Notes under the pieces: model-generated
Databases searched by the model: none
What the model was told of the DNA's origin: nothing
The model's input: only the letters and a program-made list of their open reading frames with translations
Assembly (NCBI GenBank): GCA_010909165.1
Contig: VJWM01000249.1
Location: forward strand, 1 to 64,000
Reading direction: 5' to 3'
DNA: 64,000 nt
DNA from: Anthoceros angustus
Lineage: Eukaryota; Streptophyta; Anthocerotopsida; Anthocerotales; Anthocerotaceae
In this document: positions 42,400-55,200 of the stretch, piece by piece
How the letters are laid out: each line of letters opens with the position of its first letter
Position numbering within the stretch: position 1 is the stretch's first letter
Made by a program: the position numbers and the translations under genes

Positions 42400-43381
42400 G
42401 GAAGAGCTTGAAATTGTGGCAGTAGGGAAGCTTAGGAAGATGTTGATGATGTCCATCGACAAGAGGATTCTGATTTCGAAACTGGCACATGTGAAGCGGG
42501 ACTTCGGGTTGTCTGAGGACTATCTCACTTCGGTGGTGCCGAAGTACCCCCAGTACTTCCATGTGGTGGAAACAGAAGACGGGCCTGCGTTGGAGCTGGG
42601 AGAGTGGGACCCCAGCTTGGCTGTAAGTGCTTGGGAAAGGAAGAAAGCCCAGGAGGAAGCAGCCAGAGAAGCCGTCTCATCCGAGAGGCCTAACAAATTC
42701 AGGAAAATCGATCTTCCGAAGGGGTACAATCTGTCCAGGAAGGACAGAGAGGTGATACTTAAGTTCCAGGACCTTCCTTACATCTCACCTTATGCCGATA
42801 TCAGTAGTCTGAGTCCCTCGTCCCCGGAGGCGGAGAAGCATGCTGTGGCGGTGGTGCATGAGGTGCTGAGCCTTACTTTGGAGAAGCGGTTATTGATCGA
42901 CCATCTTACCCACTTCAGGCGGGATTTCAAGTTCTCACAAAGGATACATTCTATGATCATACGGCATCCTGAGTTGTTCTACGTGTCACTGAAGGGAGCC
43001 CGTGACTCTGTCTTCTTAAGGGAGGCCTACCGTGGATCAGAACTGATAGACAGGGATCCTTTGGTGGAAGTCAAAGCACGCCTGGGCGACCTGGTTTCAC
43101 TTGGAAAGAAGGGTGCACCGACTGGCAGAGATCGTGGTGAAGGGGACGAAGACGAAGACGAAGACGAAGACGAGGAGGATGAGGATGATGAAAGTGATGA
43201 TGATGAGGAGGACGGCAGCGACAGTGAGGATGATGATGAGGAGGAGGATGAGGAGGGTGAAAGCGATGACGAAGAGATGGACATGTTAGCAGCAGTAGCC
43301 CAAGCTGACAAACAGGAAAGAGAACTTGTAGCAGCTTTGAAAACATCCAGCCATCCTCCACGAGTAAGGGAGCGGTGGTAG
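41751..43381 (+). CDS. PORR-domain organellar RNA-binding protein with acidic tail
   Basis: PORR (plant organelle RNA recognition) proteins such as WTF1 and RPD1 bind organellar RNA, often for group II intron splicing. Exon 1 is 41751-42196 and exon 2 is 42317-43381, with a 120-bp GT-AG intron. Exon 2 encodes 354 residues: DYLTSVVPKYPQYFHVVETE, then LPYISPYADIS, LTHFRRDFKFSQ and RHPELFYVSLKG, all typical PORR blocks. An Asp/Glu/Ser-rich tail built on GAC/GAA repeats follows, ending VRERW. As read, exon 1 is frameshifted near 41907 (four T where copy 1 has five). With five T the protein would be ~504 aa, with an organellar-type leader. The frameshift is probably a homopolymer error. Confidence 0.85.
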
Positions 43382-43856
43382 TTTTGCCGTGAGACGTCTC
43401 CTGACGATCCCGCGCGTTTTGCATGTAATGAGAACGGGCTCCCGGCCTAAGGTTTATCCGAACCAGAGTTAGAATGTGTGTTGAAGTTGTGGAAAGACCA
43501 TCCACTGGCCTGGGGGGGTGAAACTCTCGTGGCAACCGCCGTTCCGTTTCCCTTTCTGTACAATGACAAGTGGACTGGACGCTGGCTTGGCCTTCCGGAA
43601 TGTTCCCCGCCGAAGAAGAACGAAGGAGAAGCTTCAAGCAGTCTCGAGACTGTGCTGTATGCATCGAGCGTGTTCCGCATGCATGCGAGCTGCCTATAAA
43701 TCCTCTGCTACCTCCGCCCTCTTCCCATCTGTAGGCAGTCAATCTTGCAAGCGCCTGTGCTGCTTACCGTAGCTCGCTGTATTCGGTAGCTCTGTCTGTG
43801 CTTTTTGCTCGCAAAGAAGCGACTTTGTTGTTAGCTTGTGCTTTAGCTCTCAAGTG
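43382..43856 (+). promoter_or_regulatory. HSP70 promoter and 5' UTR with heat-shock elements
   Basis: Upstream of the HSP70 start are inverted nGAAn-type sites: GGAATGTTCC (43597-43606), then GAAGAAcGAA and GAAGCTTC (43628-43635). A TATA box, tataaat, lies at 43695-43701, ~160 bp before the ATG. Clustered GAA/TTC units are the known target of heat-shock factors. Confidence 0.7.
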
Positions 43857-45935
43857 ATGGCGTCAGGAAAGGGAGAGGGGCCAGCTATCGGAATCGACCT
43901 CGGCACTACCTACAGCTGCGTGGGCGTGTGGCATCATGATCGGGTGGAGATCATTCCCAACGACCAGGGCAATCGCACCACTCCGTCTTATGTGGCCTTC
44001 ACCGACACCGAGCGTCTCATCGGAGACGCTGCGAAGAATCAAGTTGCCATGAATCCTGAGAACACTGTTTTCGGTACGTGCTCGCTGAGTCACCGCTTGT
44101 ACTGGATTCCGATGTCCCCAGTTTCGGAGCATCGCAGACTGACGTAGTGATGTAAAATCTTGTTTTCGTGCTCTGACATGGTGTGCTTGCTTTGGAATTC
44201 AGATGCCAAGCGGCTGATTGGTAGGCGATTCACGGATGCATCCGTCCAGGCGGACCAGAAGCTGTGGCCTTTTAAGGTCATCCCGGGGCCTAATGACAAG
44301 CCAATGATCGTGGTCAAGTACAAAGGGGAGGAGAAGCAATTCTCTGCGGAGGAGATATCCTCCATGGTGCTCGTCAAGATGAGGGAGACCGCAGAGGCTT
44401 TCCTGGGGAGATCTCTGAAGAATGCTGTTGTGACTGTTCCTGCCTACTTCAACGACTCTCAGAGGCAGGCAACCAAGGATGCCGGGGTGATCGCCGGGCT
44501 GAACGTCATGAGGATCATCAACGAGCCCACGGCTGCTGCGATTGCCTATGGCCTGGACAAAAAGGGTAAGACCGAGAAGAACATCCTCATTTTTGATCTT
44601 GGGGGTGGAACCTTCGACGTGTCGCTGCTCACAATCGAGGAGGGCATCTTCGAGGTCAAGGCCACAGCCGGTGACACGCACTTAGGAGGCGAGGATTTCG
44701 ACAACCGGATGGTAAACCACTTTGTCCAGGAGTTCAAGAGAAAGCACAGGAAAGACATCAGCGGCAATTCCAGAGCCCTGCGAAGGTTGAGGACTGCCTG
44801 TGAGCGTGCCAAGCGGACTTTGTCTTCCACAGCGCAGACCACTATTGAGATCGACTCGCTCTTTGAAGGCGTGGATTTCTACTCCACCATCACCAGGGCA
44901 AGGTTCGAGGAGATGAACATGGATTTGTTCCGCAACTGCATGATTCCTGTGGAGAAGTGCTTGAAGGATGCCAAGATGGACAAGGGGCAAGTGCATGAGG
45001 TCGTGTTGGTTGGAGGTTCTACCCGAATTCCCAAGGTGCAGAACCTACTTCAGGATTTCTTCAACGGGAAGGAGCTTTGCAAGAGCATCAACCCCGACGA
45101 GGCTGTTGCCTACGGTGCTGCAGTGCAGGCTGCTATTTTGAGTGGGGAAGGTGATGAGAAGGTGCAAGAGCTTCTGCTGCTGGACGTGACGCCCCTCAGC
45201 CTTGGGCTGGAGACCGCGGGAGGTGTGATGACCACGCTCATCCCTCGGAATACCACTATTCCGACCAAGAAGGAGCAAGTCTTTTCCACCTACTCTGACA
45301 ACCAGCCAGGAGTGCTCATCCAAGTTTACGAAGGAGAGAGGGCCAGGACCAAGGATAACAACTTACTGGGCAAGTTCGAACTGTCAGGAATTCCTCCAGC
45401 GCCCAGAGGTGTACCGCAGATCAACGTCACCTTCGACATAGATGCAAACGGCATCCTGAATGTGTCGGCGGAGGACAAGACAGCCGGTGTGAAGAACAGA
45501 ATCACAATCACCAACGATAAGGGAAGGTTGGGCAAGGATGAGATTGAGAGAATGGTGGCAGAGGCAGAGAAATACAAGAGCGAGGATGAAGAGGTGAAGA
45601 GGAAGGTGGAGGCCAAGAACGCCTTGGAGAATTACGCCTACAACATGAGGAACACTGTTAAGGATGAGAAGTTTGCAGGAAAGCTCTCGTCCCAAGAGAA
45701 GGAGACCATCGAGAAGGCGGTGAATGGGGCTATCGAGTGGCTTGATCGCAACCAGCTCGCGGAAGTTGAGGAATTCGAGGACAAGCAAAAGGAGCTGGAA
45801 AATGTTTGCAATCCGATCATCGCCAAGATGTATCAAGGCGGAGAAGGCGGTGGTGATATGCCCAACTATGGGGGTGCTTCTGGTGCCGATGCTGGCAACA
45901 CAGGTCCGGGGCCAAAAATTGAAGAAGTGGATTAG
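43857..45935 (+). CDS. HSP70: Cytosolic HSP70 / HSC70 chaperone
   Basis: This is an ATP-dependent chaperone that binds exposed hydrophobic peptides and works with J-proteins and HOP. Exon 1 is 43857-44073 and exon 2 is 44203-45935, for 649 aa. The single intron interrupts the Asp codon 73 (F-D-AKRLIG), the position usual in plant HSC70 genes. Seen are the nucleotide-binding motifs [27 protein letters not shown] and [11 protein letters not shown], the bipartite-like [11 protein letters not shown], and the C-terminal EEVD that marks cytosolic members. The start is set at [12 protein letters not shown]. An upstream in-frame TTG is not used. The promoter carries heat-shock elements, so it may be heat-inducible. 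Confidence 0.97.
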
Positions 45936-46448
45936 GGCGGTAGAGATGAATTGTAGACGAGAAGTTGTGAAGCCTAGCTCGACTTCCTTTATGTAAGAAA
46001 CTTCCCAGGCTGGCATGTACATATCCGAGTGAGGATCACAAACGGGTTTGTAGCAACCCTCAAAATAAACTGTGCTCTCGTTGTTGAATGAGGAAATGAA
46101 GGAATTAAGACAACTCTCGTTGTTAAATGAAGAAATGAAGCAATTAAGATAACTCTCGTTGTTAAACGAAGAAATGAAGGAATTAATACAACTCTCGTTT
46201 ATCGATTGGGCCAACCGTGTAGATAATTACAGAAAAAATGGTGTTTGGTTGAATAAATCGCAACAACCCTCTAGATACGGATATTTTTCTCTTGTTCACT
46301 GTGCCAATCGACTTCCAGCACCTGGCACTGTGCATAGACCGATTCATCAACCTAGAAAGACTGGCCTAAGACTCAATATGCCAATAGCCAAGCCACTCTT
46401 ATATATGCCGATAGCCTGTCTTTCAAAAATTCCGATGAAAATCACCTT
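45936..46448. other. Convergent 3' region HSP70 / PSAT
   Basis: Both genes end here. The region contains a 39-bp minisatellite (see next feature) and AT-rich sequence, and no further gene is seen. Confidence 0.6.
46075..46200. repeat. 39-bp tandem repeat, 3 units plus partial
   Basis: Units start at 46075, 46114, 46153 and (partial) 46192, each beginning ctctcgttgtt and containing gaaatgaagg or gaaatgaagc. Because 39 is a multiple of 3, the minus strand stays open through it, but no gene is supported. It probably lies in the 3' UTR or spacer. Confidence 0.9.
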
Positions 46449-47774
46449 TTAGACTTCATTTTTCGCTTGAAACGTCTTCATGTGGGAAACCAACTTCTCG
46501 ACACCGGCTCTGGGCATGGCATTGTAGATGGAAGCTCTCACACCCCCAACCGACCGGTGACCCTTCAGTTCCTTCAAACCTTGAGCAGCGGCCTCCTTGA
46601 TAAACGCCGCCTCAAGCTCAGGGGTGGCCATTGTGAAGGGCACATTCATGAGAGAGCGAACAGACTTGTCCACCGGACATCTGTAAAAGCCATTGCTCTC
46701 ATCAATTGCGTCATACAATAGCTGAGCTTTGGCAACGTTCTTCTTCTCTATACCTTCCAGACCACCCTGAGCCAACAAGTCTTCAAAGACGAGGCCACAC
46801 AAATAGATAATCCAGCATGGGGGTGTGTTGTACAACGACTTGTTGTCGGCATGAGTCTTGTAATCCAGCATGACAGGAGTCTGTTTCTGCGCTTTCCCAA
46901 GCAAATCTTTCCTGATGATCACAATGGCAATACCTGCTGGTCCGATATTCTTCTGCACACCCCCATAGATGATACCAAATTTGGAGACATCGATTGGCTT
47001 GGAGCAGAAATTGGAGGACACGTCCGCCACTAGAATAGCATCTCCTACATCAGGGTAATCCTTGAACTCCACCCCGTGGATCGTCTCGTTGGCACAAATA
47101 TGAACGAACTTGGCTCCCGGAGTGAGTTTGATCTCATCCTTAGAAGGCAGGCGGGTGTACTTGTCTGCCTTCCCAGACCAAGCCAAATTAGCCTTGCAGT
47201 ATTTCTGCGCCTCCTTGTATGCCTTGTCACTCCAGGAGCCTGTGACAATAAAATCTGCTGTGTCATCTGGCTCGCAGAGCTGGAGAGGAATGGCAGAGAA
47301 CTGGGTAGATGCGCCCCCGGGCACAAACAGAACTTCATACGTTTCCGGAATTTTGAGCAACTCCCGAAAATCAGCTTCAGCTTTCTGGATGATAGACAAG
47401 AACTCCTTGGATCTATGACTCATTTCCATGACGCTCATACCGCTGTTTCTGTAATCCAACAACTCCTCCTGCGACTTTTTCAACACTCTCAACGGAAGCG
47501 TGGCTGGACCAGCGGCGAAGTTGAAAACTTGGCGTTCCTGGTCCTCAACTGGGATGTCCGAAGCCTTGAAACTCGCCGGAGACGGAACAGTTGCCGTGCA
47601 TTGCGTGATGGGCCGTTGGGATCTCCAATTCACGGAGGCAGACTTGAAGCACTTAGCCGAGGCCACGTGTTGACCCTTGAATTCTGAGCCATGTAGCGAT
47701 TCCCGCTTGCTGTTGACTGTGACGCGCGAAGCAGCTTGCGCAAGCAGAGATGCTTGCGACATCGCGGCCGCCAT
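46449..47774 (-). CDS. PSAT: Phosphoserine aminotransferase, plastid
   Basis: This enzyme makes phosphoserine from 3-phosphohydroxypyruvate and glutamate, using PLP, in the plastid phosphorylated pathway of serine synthesis. It is a single exon of 441 aa. Residues 1-~75 are rich in Ser, Ala and Lys with few acidic residues, a likely plastid transit peptide. The mature part starts [13 protein letters not shown]. Seen are the substrate/cofactor motif [24 protein letters not shown], the PLP lysine in [12 protein letters not shown], and the C-terminal [14 protein letters not shown]. Length and motifs fit the SerC family. It is divergent from the FAM136A-like gene. Confidence 0.96.
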   Translation of the reverse strand: MAAAMSQASLLAQAASRVTVNSKRESLHGSEFKGQHVASAKCFKSASVNWRSQRPITQCTATVPSPASFKASDIPVEDQERQVFNFAAGPATLPLRVLKKSQEELLDYRNSGMSVMEMSHRSKEFLSIIQKAEADFRELLKIPETYEVLFVPGGASTQFSAIPLQLCEPDDTADFIVTGSWSDKAYKEAQKYCKANLAWSGKADKYTRLPSKDEIKLTPGAKFVHICANETIHGVEFKDYPDVGDAILVADVSSNFCSKPIDVSKFGIIYGGVQKNIGPAGIAIVIIRKDLLGKAQKQTPVMLDYKTHADNKSLYNTPPCWIIYLCGLVFEDLLAQGGLEGIEKKNVAKAQLLYDAIDESNGFYRCPVDKSVRSLMNVPFTMATPELEAAFIKEAAAQGLKELKGHRSVGGVRASIYNAMPRAGVEKLVSHMKTFQAKNEV

Positions 47775-48305
47775 GAGCTATCTAATCCTGGACAGTTCCA
47801 ACGACGTTCAGTGGCCCTTGAAATTCAGTCACTGAAGCTAGCAGGACTGGAAAAGCCCACACAAAATCATTCAACCGCCAGATCCGAAGACAGACAAGGA
47901 ACAAACAAGTAAGAATGCCAAATCGGGAAGCATCCAAGCTAGCAATTTCACATTTCCGGACAGTGCCATCGAACCGCACCCGACAGGAAGCTCGTGAAGA
48001 TCGCAGCTGTGACGTTGCGCCGACACGGAGCGAGGAGGAATGCAGAGCAAAGCAAAGTTGCTAAGGAGGAGCTCTAGAAAACTGCTAGAGGGCACGATGG
48101 AACGAAGCCCCACGATCGAGCATGGGGAATTGAGTTGGTTTTTCCACAGTACTTTCCATTTAGGGCCAAGGTTTAGGGTTTTGGACTGATTCTGCGACGT
48201 TCGTAGAGTGTTGGATGCGGATGCTGACAATTCGAGTAGGAAGCCAGAGTCCTCTGCGTTGTGGCGGGAAGAGTGGCAGTTTCATCGTCATCGAAGTCTG
48301 CAAAC
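47775..48305. promoter_or_regulatory. Divergent spacer PSAT / FAM136A-like
   Basis: 531 bp lie between the two divergent start codons and presumably hold both promoters. No TATA box was seen on either side. A 'tttagggttttgg' phrase near 48171 resembles the telo-box common in plant promoters. Confidence 0.5.
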
Positions 48306-48840
48306 ATGTCTCGACAGCTGGTGGATTTGATGAACACTGTGAATGCCACGGTCAACGAGGCTATGACTGGAGTGCAAGACTACGTTAATTTCACGCTTCA
48401 GGTACTTTGCCAGCTGCTCTCTATGGTTGCCTAACCTTCAGTTCCGCAGGGCCTCATGTTACTTGAGCGGCTGATTGAGCCTTTCCTGCTGTGATCTGCA
48501 GAAGTCATACTTCCAGTGCGGCTACTACTGTTGCAGTAGGGACCCTAAGCCCTCGCAATTGCAGCTGCAGCGGTGTTTAGACAAGTGTACTGCACCCGTT
48601 GAGAAGGCTCAATCCATAATCCAGCACGAGCTGACTAGCTTTCAGGAGCGTCTGCAGAGGTCCGTTTATGCCTGTAAGGATAAAGTAGAAGCTGCTGGCA
48701 CGGTGGATTTAGATGATGAAAAGCAACAGGAGATGGAGAGGTGCATGGAAGGTTCCATTAGGGAACATTTGAAGACAATTCCTCAACTTGCTGCAAATAT
48801 TCAGTCCAAGATCACCATCCCTGGCACTGAGAGCACGTAG
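48306..48840 (+). CDS. FAM136A-like (DUF842) small cysteine protein
   Basis: Exons are 48306-48401 and 48502-48840, with a 100-bp GT-AG intron, giving 144 aa. The N-terminus is a helix (LVDLMNTVNATVNEAMTGVQ). The body has the twin-cysteine pattern of the family: KSYFQCGYYCCSRD, CLDKCTAPVEKAQ, ERLQRSVYACKDK and MERCMEGS. FAM136A proteins are small conserved eukaryotic proteins reported in mitochondria. The CX3C-like pairs suggest import into the intermembrane space, which is inference. The last fourth-helix cysteine partner appears to be missing here (EGS). Confidence 0.85.
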
Positions 48841-49260
48841 GATTCTCGCTGCCCAAAATTTTGTAAGCTTTAGGCCTACCTCGATGTTACCCTGCTCGGT
48901 TTTGCAGTCGCTTGTTCAATGGAAGCAACACGAGACGAAAAGATGCGTGTGCTTGTTCAAGTCTCCCCCCTTGTGGAACACGAAACCCAAGATTGGCATT
49001 CCTGGCGCAGAGAGTTCTTCCGTTCGTACAGTGCTTGGTGTAACCAGATTCTTCGTTGAACTCGGGCAGCAAGCCATGCTTGAGCATGGTTCACGCTTGT
49101 CATCCTTTGATTCCAGAAAACAGCCCCATGTACAAAATTGTGGACCCACTAAATCTGTGGGTCAGAATTGCATGGTACACACCTTCTACACGATGGCTCA
49201 CCTACAGATATATACAGGACACTTACAAATCTGCGATATCCAGAATATTGTTAAGCGGGA
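48841..49260. other. Convergent 3' region FAM136A-like / CPSF160
   Basis: No gene was found. Open frames on the plus strand here are unsupported. A partial repeat of the FAM136A gene end occurs (ggcattcctggcgcagagag at 48996 versus catccctggcactgagag at 48816). Confidence 0.5.
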
Positions 49261-52200
49261 TCATAAAAAGCTGGTACTCAGCGCCAGATCACGGAGATTC
49301 GACAATATTTGAGAACGCGTGGTACCGATTTGGCGGGCCACATCTAACTGTTCATCCAAGGGCAGAGCCTCGTAACTGCAAGCAAACGTTCAGCCAGAAA
49401 AGTATCAGAATCTGCCAATGTTTCACAAGCTTAAGCGTCTATCACCAGCAAGAGAAATGATGTGCGAATCAACTTACTGGCAAAGCAGCTCGCAATCTAT
49501 GATGTTTTCGGGTCCTGGTCGATGAGTTTGACCCTCACTCTTAAACTGCCTGAAAGCATGAGGATTCAATCCCGCCACATGGGGAATGGAATGGACTAGT
49601 TTCCTTTGCAAACTCTGCAGTCGTCGAAATGTCAGCTCGTCCAGGGGAGCAATAAAACCAATTCCTCCATCTAAAGTGCCGAAGAACAGAGCGAATCTAT
49701 TGGAACGAGTGCCTCCTGAAACTGGAAGCATCTGCAATCTCAAGAACTTTCCTATATGGCCGCCCACATGAAATTCTGCTCTAGGAAGAAGTTTCTGGCC
49801 TTTCCAAGTCTCGACACTTTTCGGCGCATAGGAAAATATCTGCAGCGTACTCCACAACAGTAAACAAGCTATTCAGTCATCATTCCACACAGACAAAAGC
49901 AAAGACACTAGAAGCACCCGTGTTAGTTACTGCTAGAGTAACAAACTTAGTTTCCCATACCTGTATGTTTTTCCGGCTATCTGACACAAGGAGACTCAAG
50001 GTGCCACCATCAATCAAAAACTCAGTAGCATAGCAATCCAGTGAGCCAAAGTCCTTGGCTAAAAGCACTAGCTGTGCTCCTTCCTCCTTCCAACATAAAA
50101 AGTAGATGCTCTTGTGGATGTCACCAAAAAGAACGAAGTTCTTAACCTGCAAACCATGATAGAGGGTTAGAGGAGTATAAGGTGCCACAGTATGTATGGG
50201 GCCTCGTTTCTTCAAATTTGTATGCGATATTGGCTGTAGGAGGATGTCAGGGCTACTTACAACATTTAAGCTCACCACATACAGCGGTGCATCAAAGAAG
50301 GCAGCGCCGTTTAGTTCCACACCATTCCAATTGTGAAGAATGATCTTAGGGCCAATGGCTACAATAAGGCGGCCCTGTAATGAAGCTATTGCTGATATGG
50401 CGCCTTTCAGCTCCTTCGAGTAGATCTCACGTGCCTGGAATCACAGAGACAAAAAAGCAGACCTCTCCACTGATTATAGATTCAAATACCGGGGACGCTC
50501 ACATACTCAAGAGCTTACTCAGCACCAAGACGACTACCCAATGAGGGCGAGCTCAGTAGTTGATTACCCCGATGCTAGGATCAGTCGCATCTTGACCAAT
50601 TTGAACCAATATGATACGACCTTTGGCACCGACATCCTCTCCTTGAACAAATGCAGTTCCAATAGCTAGGAACGTCTGTGTTTGATCATTGACAATATTC
50701 TGATACGGAGACAAATATAGTACACCATTAAAATCTCATTACAGAAGATGTTGGTGGCACAGTTGTAAACACCTTTACCTTGATGGACACAATTCGAACA
50801 GTAAGCGCATGCTCTGTCATCTGCATGGCAATTGTCCCTTTTGTCTCCCAAGTTCCACCAGATTTAGCAGGTTCCAAAATGCGGACTTCGAAGTCTTCAG
50901 ATGAAGTTATCAGCTTTTGTCCATCTTCTCCAGGGATCTCTGATTCTACCTGGTGTTCACCTCCACTTAGACCCTAGTCCATACACATGACCAGCTGCAG
51001 GGTGAGGATTGCAGGAACTCAAGTGTCGAGAAAGGCAGGTAACAGACACAAACGTAGTAGAGAAACTGACCGAAGATGATACAACGAGTGCATAGAGGTT
51101 TGCCTCCGCATAATAAGTTATCTGATGAGGTGTACCCCGCAGCGGGATCTACATGACATGAGCAACAGAAAATGCACATCATGGAAAGAATCTTGGGCTA
51201 GCTACCATGTCAGCATCAATACTAGAAGAACATAACAGCTCATGCCTTTTGTACAGGCCAGTCATTGTCATAGTTGAGTATTGAAGGCAGCTGACAGATC
51301 TTCAATAACCCCTGGCACATTCAAGCTCGTGCTTAGGTAGAGGACAACAAAACTGAACACATGACAAATTTTACAGAACCAGGAACAAACATGTTCGTTC
51401 ACGATGTTTCCAAAGTGTTGGAACGGCTCAGCAGACTACCTTGGAAGTGATGTATATGAAACCATGATTGCAGTTCACATTGTGCAAAGGCGTCATTGCT
51501 AAAATGCTCCCATCACTGAACTGCATGGAAGACAGAAAAAAGAGCTTATCAGTCAGCAGTATGAGAGAGAAGAAATGTTCCCACCAAGGCAGCCATCTTG
51601 TGTCCGTTGGCCCTCAGCCCCGTACCTGAGGATGTGGTCGGACTCGCTCTCTGCATATCATTAGCCACTGTGGTCGAGTTCCTGTCACGAACACCCCTTC
51701 GACATTTCCTATGTTGTCAAAAGGGAAGATCCTTTGACCAGAGGGCGTTGGTTGTCCTCCTCCCTCCTCCCCGCTCACCCACTCCAAAGGCACCCTGGCA
51801 AACCTCAATTTGGAGAGCCTTGTTCTAATTGCTCTAGCCATGTCACTGTCTTCCACAGTGATAGCTAGAGCATCCTCACTAATAAGGCTCGACTCTACCC
51901 CCTCAAAAACAAATGCGTGATAGCATAGCATAGTTTCATCGCTTAAGATGGCAAACAAAAATGGCCGCCCAAACTTTTCACCCCAAGTTACCATTCGAAC
52001 TTCAGTTACAATATTCTGCGGCGCTGAATCAGTGGCATGGGTATTGTCATTATCACCTTGGCCTTCTGCGTCCTCAATAATCTCTAGCCCATTTACAGTG
52101 TATGCATGGTTCAGTTTTTCATCTATTAAAATAGGCAATCCATGAATAAATTTTTCAACACTAAAGACACAGCTAAGACCAGGTAGGTCATAAAATTCAA

Positions 52201-55200
52201 GCCTTCCACTCTTTCTGGCCAAGATGCAAAAGGCCTTGTTGTCAGCCCTTTGGTCTAATGGACGAGCATCAACGTGTGCTCGTCGCAGCCATGGATTGGC
52301 CCCTTTATCCGTAAAAAGGGAGCAAGCAGTTATCACATCAGAGCCCGGAGCGAAGGGAAGCTCACTTAGTGATAGGGTGAGATCATCTGGATCTGATAAA
52401 CAGCACATCAGCGAGGGAGCTTCAAGCAAAGCAATGAAACTCAACCTGGAGGGAAAATTGGACACTTACTTCCGACAACCAGCTGGATGCTGCCATCACT
52501 CATACGCAACAGAATGTAAGGATCCGCAACATCTGCCATCTCAACAAGACTCTGCTTGCTGTCCTTCTTGTCTGCATCAGAGGACGTCTGGATGAGCAGT
52601 TCTTGGCACAGGAGTACTCCATCAAGGAGGCGGACACCCCTTGCGTAAACTTGTGCAACCCGCTGTCTGCACTTCCAGAAAAACAAAAACCATTAAGCAA
52701 GAGTCTGTTGGACATCCTTGGATTTACTAAACGATGAATCTCAACATTCACCTGCCAAAAAGGTTCCCAGCATATACAGTAGGACCCTCTGTGAAGTATT
52801 CCACAGATTCCGTAACTTCACCTAGCATTTCACCTGTCTCAAGAACCTGCACACTTATTATTAGGAATTGTAAACTATGACTGATCACTCCTTCATTGCA
52901 ACAAAGCAACACATGCAGAAAAGAACCTCACCATGGTCCGCGATTCCAAACTGATGATTAGGTAGGCATGGAATTCATCATTGCCTTTCACTTCTAAGAT
53001 AGGATTCTGTGCTGTTTGGTGGTAAACAGTCCAGATTCCATTACAGCCTGGAAGCTCAACCTGCAGAGGAAAGCTATCAACTGTCCAGCATGTCATAGAA
53101 GATAAAAACCATAAGCTGACAGGGCCTGACCACAAAATCATGAAATACCTCAGTGATAAAATCAGGTCGGATTGAATCATGCAATACTGATAGACTTCCG
53201 TTTTTTCCATGGCCAGAACAAGCTACCTGATATTCAATTTTCAGAAAGGACGCAGACACTTTCAGATAATAAGAGTTCATGATCATGGTCTAATTGATGA
53301 AAGTTGGAGGATCTTTTCAATCCAGGTAGAGCAAATTCAGTCGACAACAATGCAAATGAGACGTACTAGTTCATAATTACTTTGCCTGGTAGATCCAGAG
53401 GTGTTTCCATCTGCATTGGGTCGTAGTCCGTAAGCAATATCTCGAAGTGGACCAATGTTCACTAGCGAGTCTCTAACTGCAAAGGAAAACGTTTTCCTCT
53501 ACAAAACCCCACAGCATAAGGTCAGTCTCCACAACTCAGAGCAAGACGAGCATAATTCACCTTAAATTATATAAGAGATGCGCTGACTACCTTTGGTGAA
53601 TCAGATGCAGGTGAGGAGTAATAGAGAGAGAGTTCCTCTGCACTGATGCCTTCTTGAGACAAATCTGATGAAGCTTGCCGGAGCCTCTTTAAAGGTGGAT
53701 GTAACAAGTCCCCATCCATCTCAATATGCTGCATAAGCCAGTTAAGATATTGGTGAAAACACACCACGTCTGTACTTTGAATGCCTTCAGACCATGAGTG
53801 GCTGTGCTGGCAGCATATTCCAGCGTGCAGGAATCAAATCCACCAGAAGTGCATCAAAGAGGCATGTAGACAGAAAATCACCTCCTCTTTAACGCTTTTC
53901 AGATTTCCTGTTGGAGTTCCTCCAGACGCTGTTCCTGACGTGTATTGAACCAGTAGACTGTCTCCAAGGCGACTGCCAAGGAAAAAAAAAGAGTCCCCCA
54001 CTGTGCACATGCACTGATTTGCAAACATGTGAGTATATTGCTCAAATCCGGACATACAGTCACACAGCATGACACCTGATCAAAATTTTCGGAGCAGAAA
54101 GGCACAAGCTTTGAGATAGGTACCGAAGCGAGAACAGAAGCTCTTGATTTTGAAAGCTCTAGTTTTTGAACAGATCTGAACAATAACCAAAGTAGAAAAA
54201 AGAAGGAGACAAGACGCATAAAGGAGCAGATAGCACATCTTTGAGACAAAAAGCAACAAGTGCATCAAAGCAAACCTACCTTCCATCAAACACCAACGAA
54301 AGCAAAAGCAGGTTGCCAGTTTTAGTTGAAAAAAGGGCAACATCATTTGATATCCACGCTGCGTGTGCCCCATCCAACTCAACCCTAATCTTTGACCTGC
54401 TCATCTCTGAAACGCTGAAACATTGGCAGAACAATTGCAAGACGATTGGAGGACTGGAGGACTTCTGAATGTGAAAGTGGTCTTCACAAACAAAAACAAC
54501 CTATTCAGACAGAAGAGCTACTGAGAGTACAAGTTCCAGCATGAACCTACCTTCCTTCAGGTGCGACTGCAAACTCATTCAGAGCCAGGGAGCAACTAGT
54601 TGACTGGCCGGAGTACATCACAACAGTCAGACTTGAACAGAGAAGCAGAGTTAAGCCAAAAGCCGAAGCAGCTCAGGAACACAGATGAATAAATGTGCAG
54701 GGCCTCTTCCAGCTATGCCGGAACCACCATACCTGGCTGTAATAGTGAAGGCTGTTTGCACAGATCACAATGACACCACCAATAGGAGAGGGTACCGCTA
54801 AAAGCTTGTACGCATCATATGGAAGGTTCTGCAAATCACAGTAAGAAACAGTTGGAGGACTGGCAAACACTAAAACCCATTTCATGCAACTAGCCCTGTA
54901 CAACTTGAGAATGAGATAGCTAAGCTCAATGAATCAGTGACTTGAATCGTGATAAAGTCAAGCTATAATCCATACAGCGGCGGCCCAGATAGTTGGGTGC
55001 TGCTGGAGAGAGGTGTTGATGCTGAGGGCAGTGATTGCAGAAGTATGCCGCTTCCATGCTGGACGACCAGGCCAGGTTGGCTCTCTCTCATGCAGAAAAA
55101 GAACCACAGGTTCTATAAATCCTGCAAATCCCGACCAGCCCGTTTGTCAGAAAGCATGTAAAAGCAAAACTTTGAACACAAGAACGCTCCTAACAGAAAG

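Noticed and set aside
45384-46214. A 276-codon minus frame running through the HSP70 3' half and the minisatellite
   Set aside because: It is antisense to HSP70 coding sequence plus an in-frame 39-bp repeat, with no support.
48841-49460. Plus-strand frames downstream of the FAM136A-like gene
   Set aside because: They overlap the last CPSF160 exon in antisense and have no recognisable domain.
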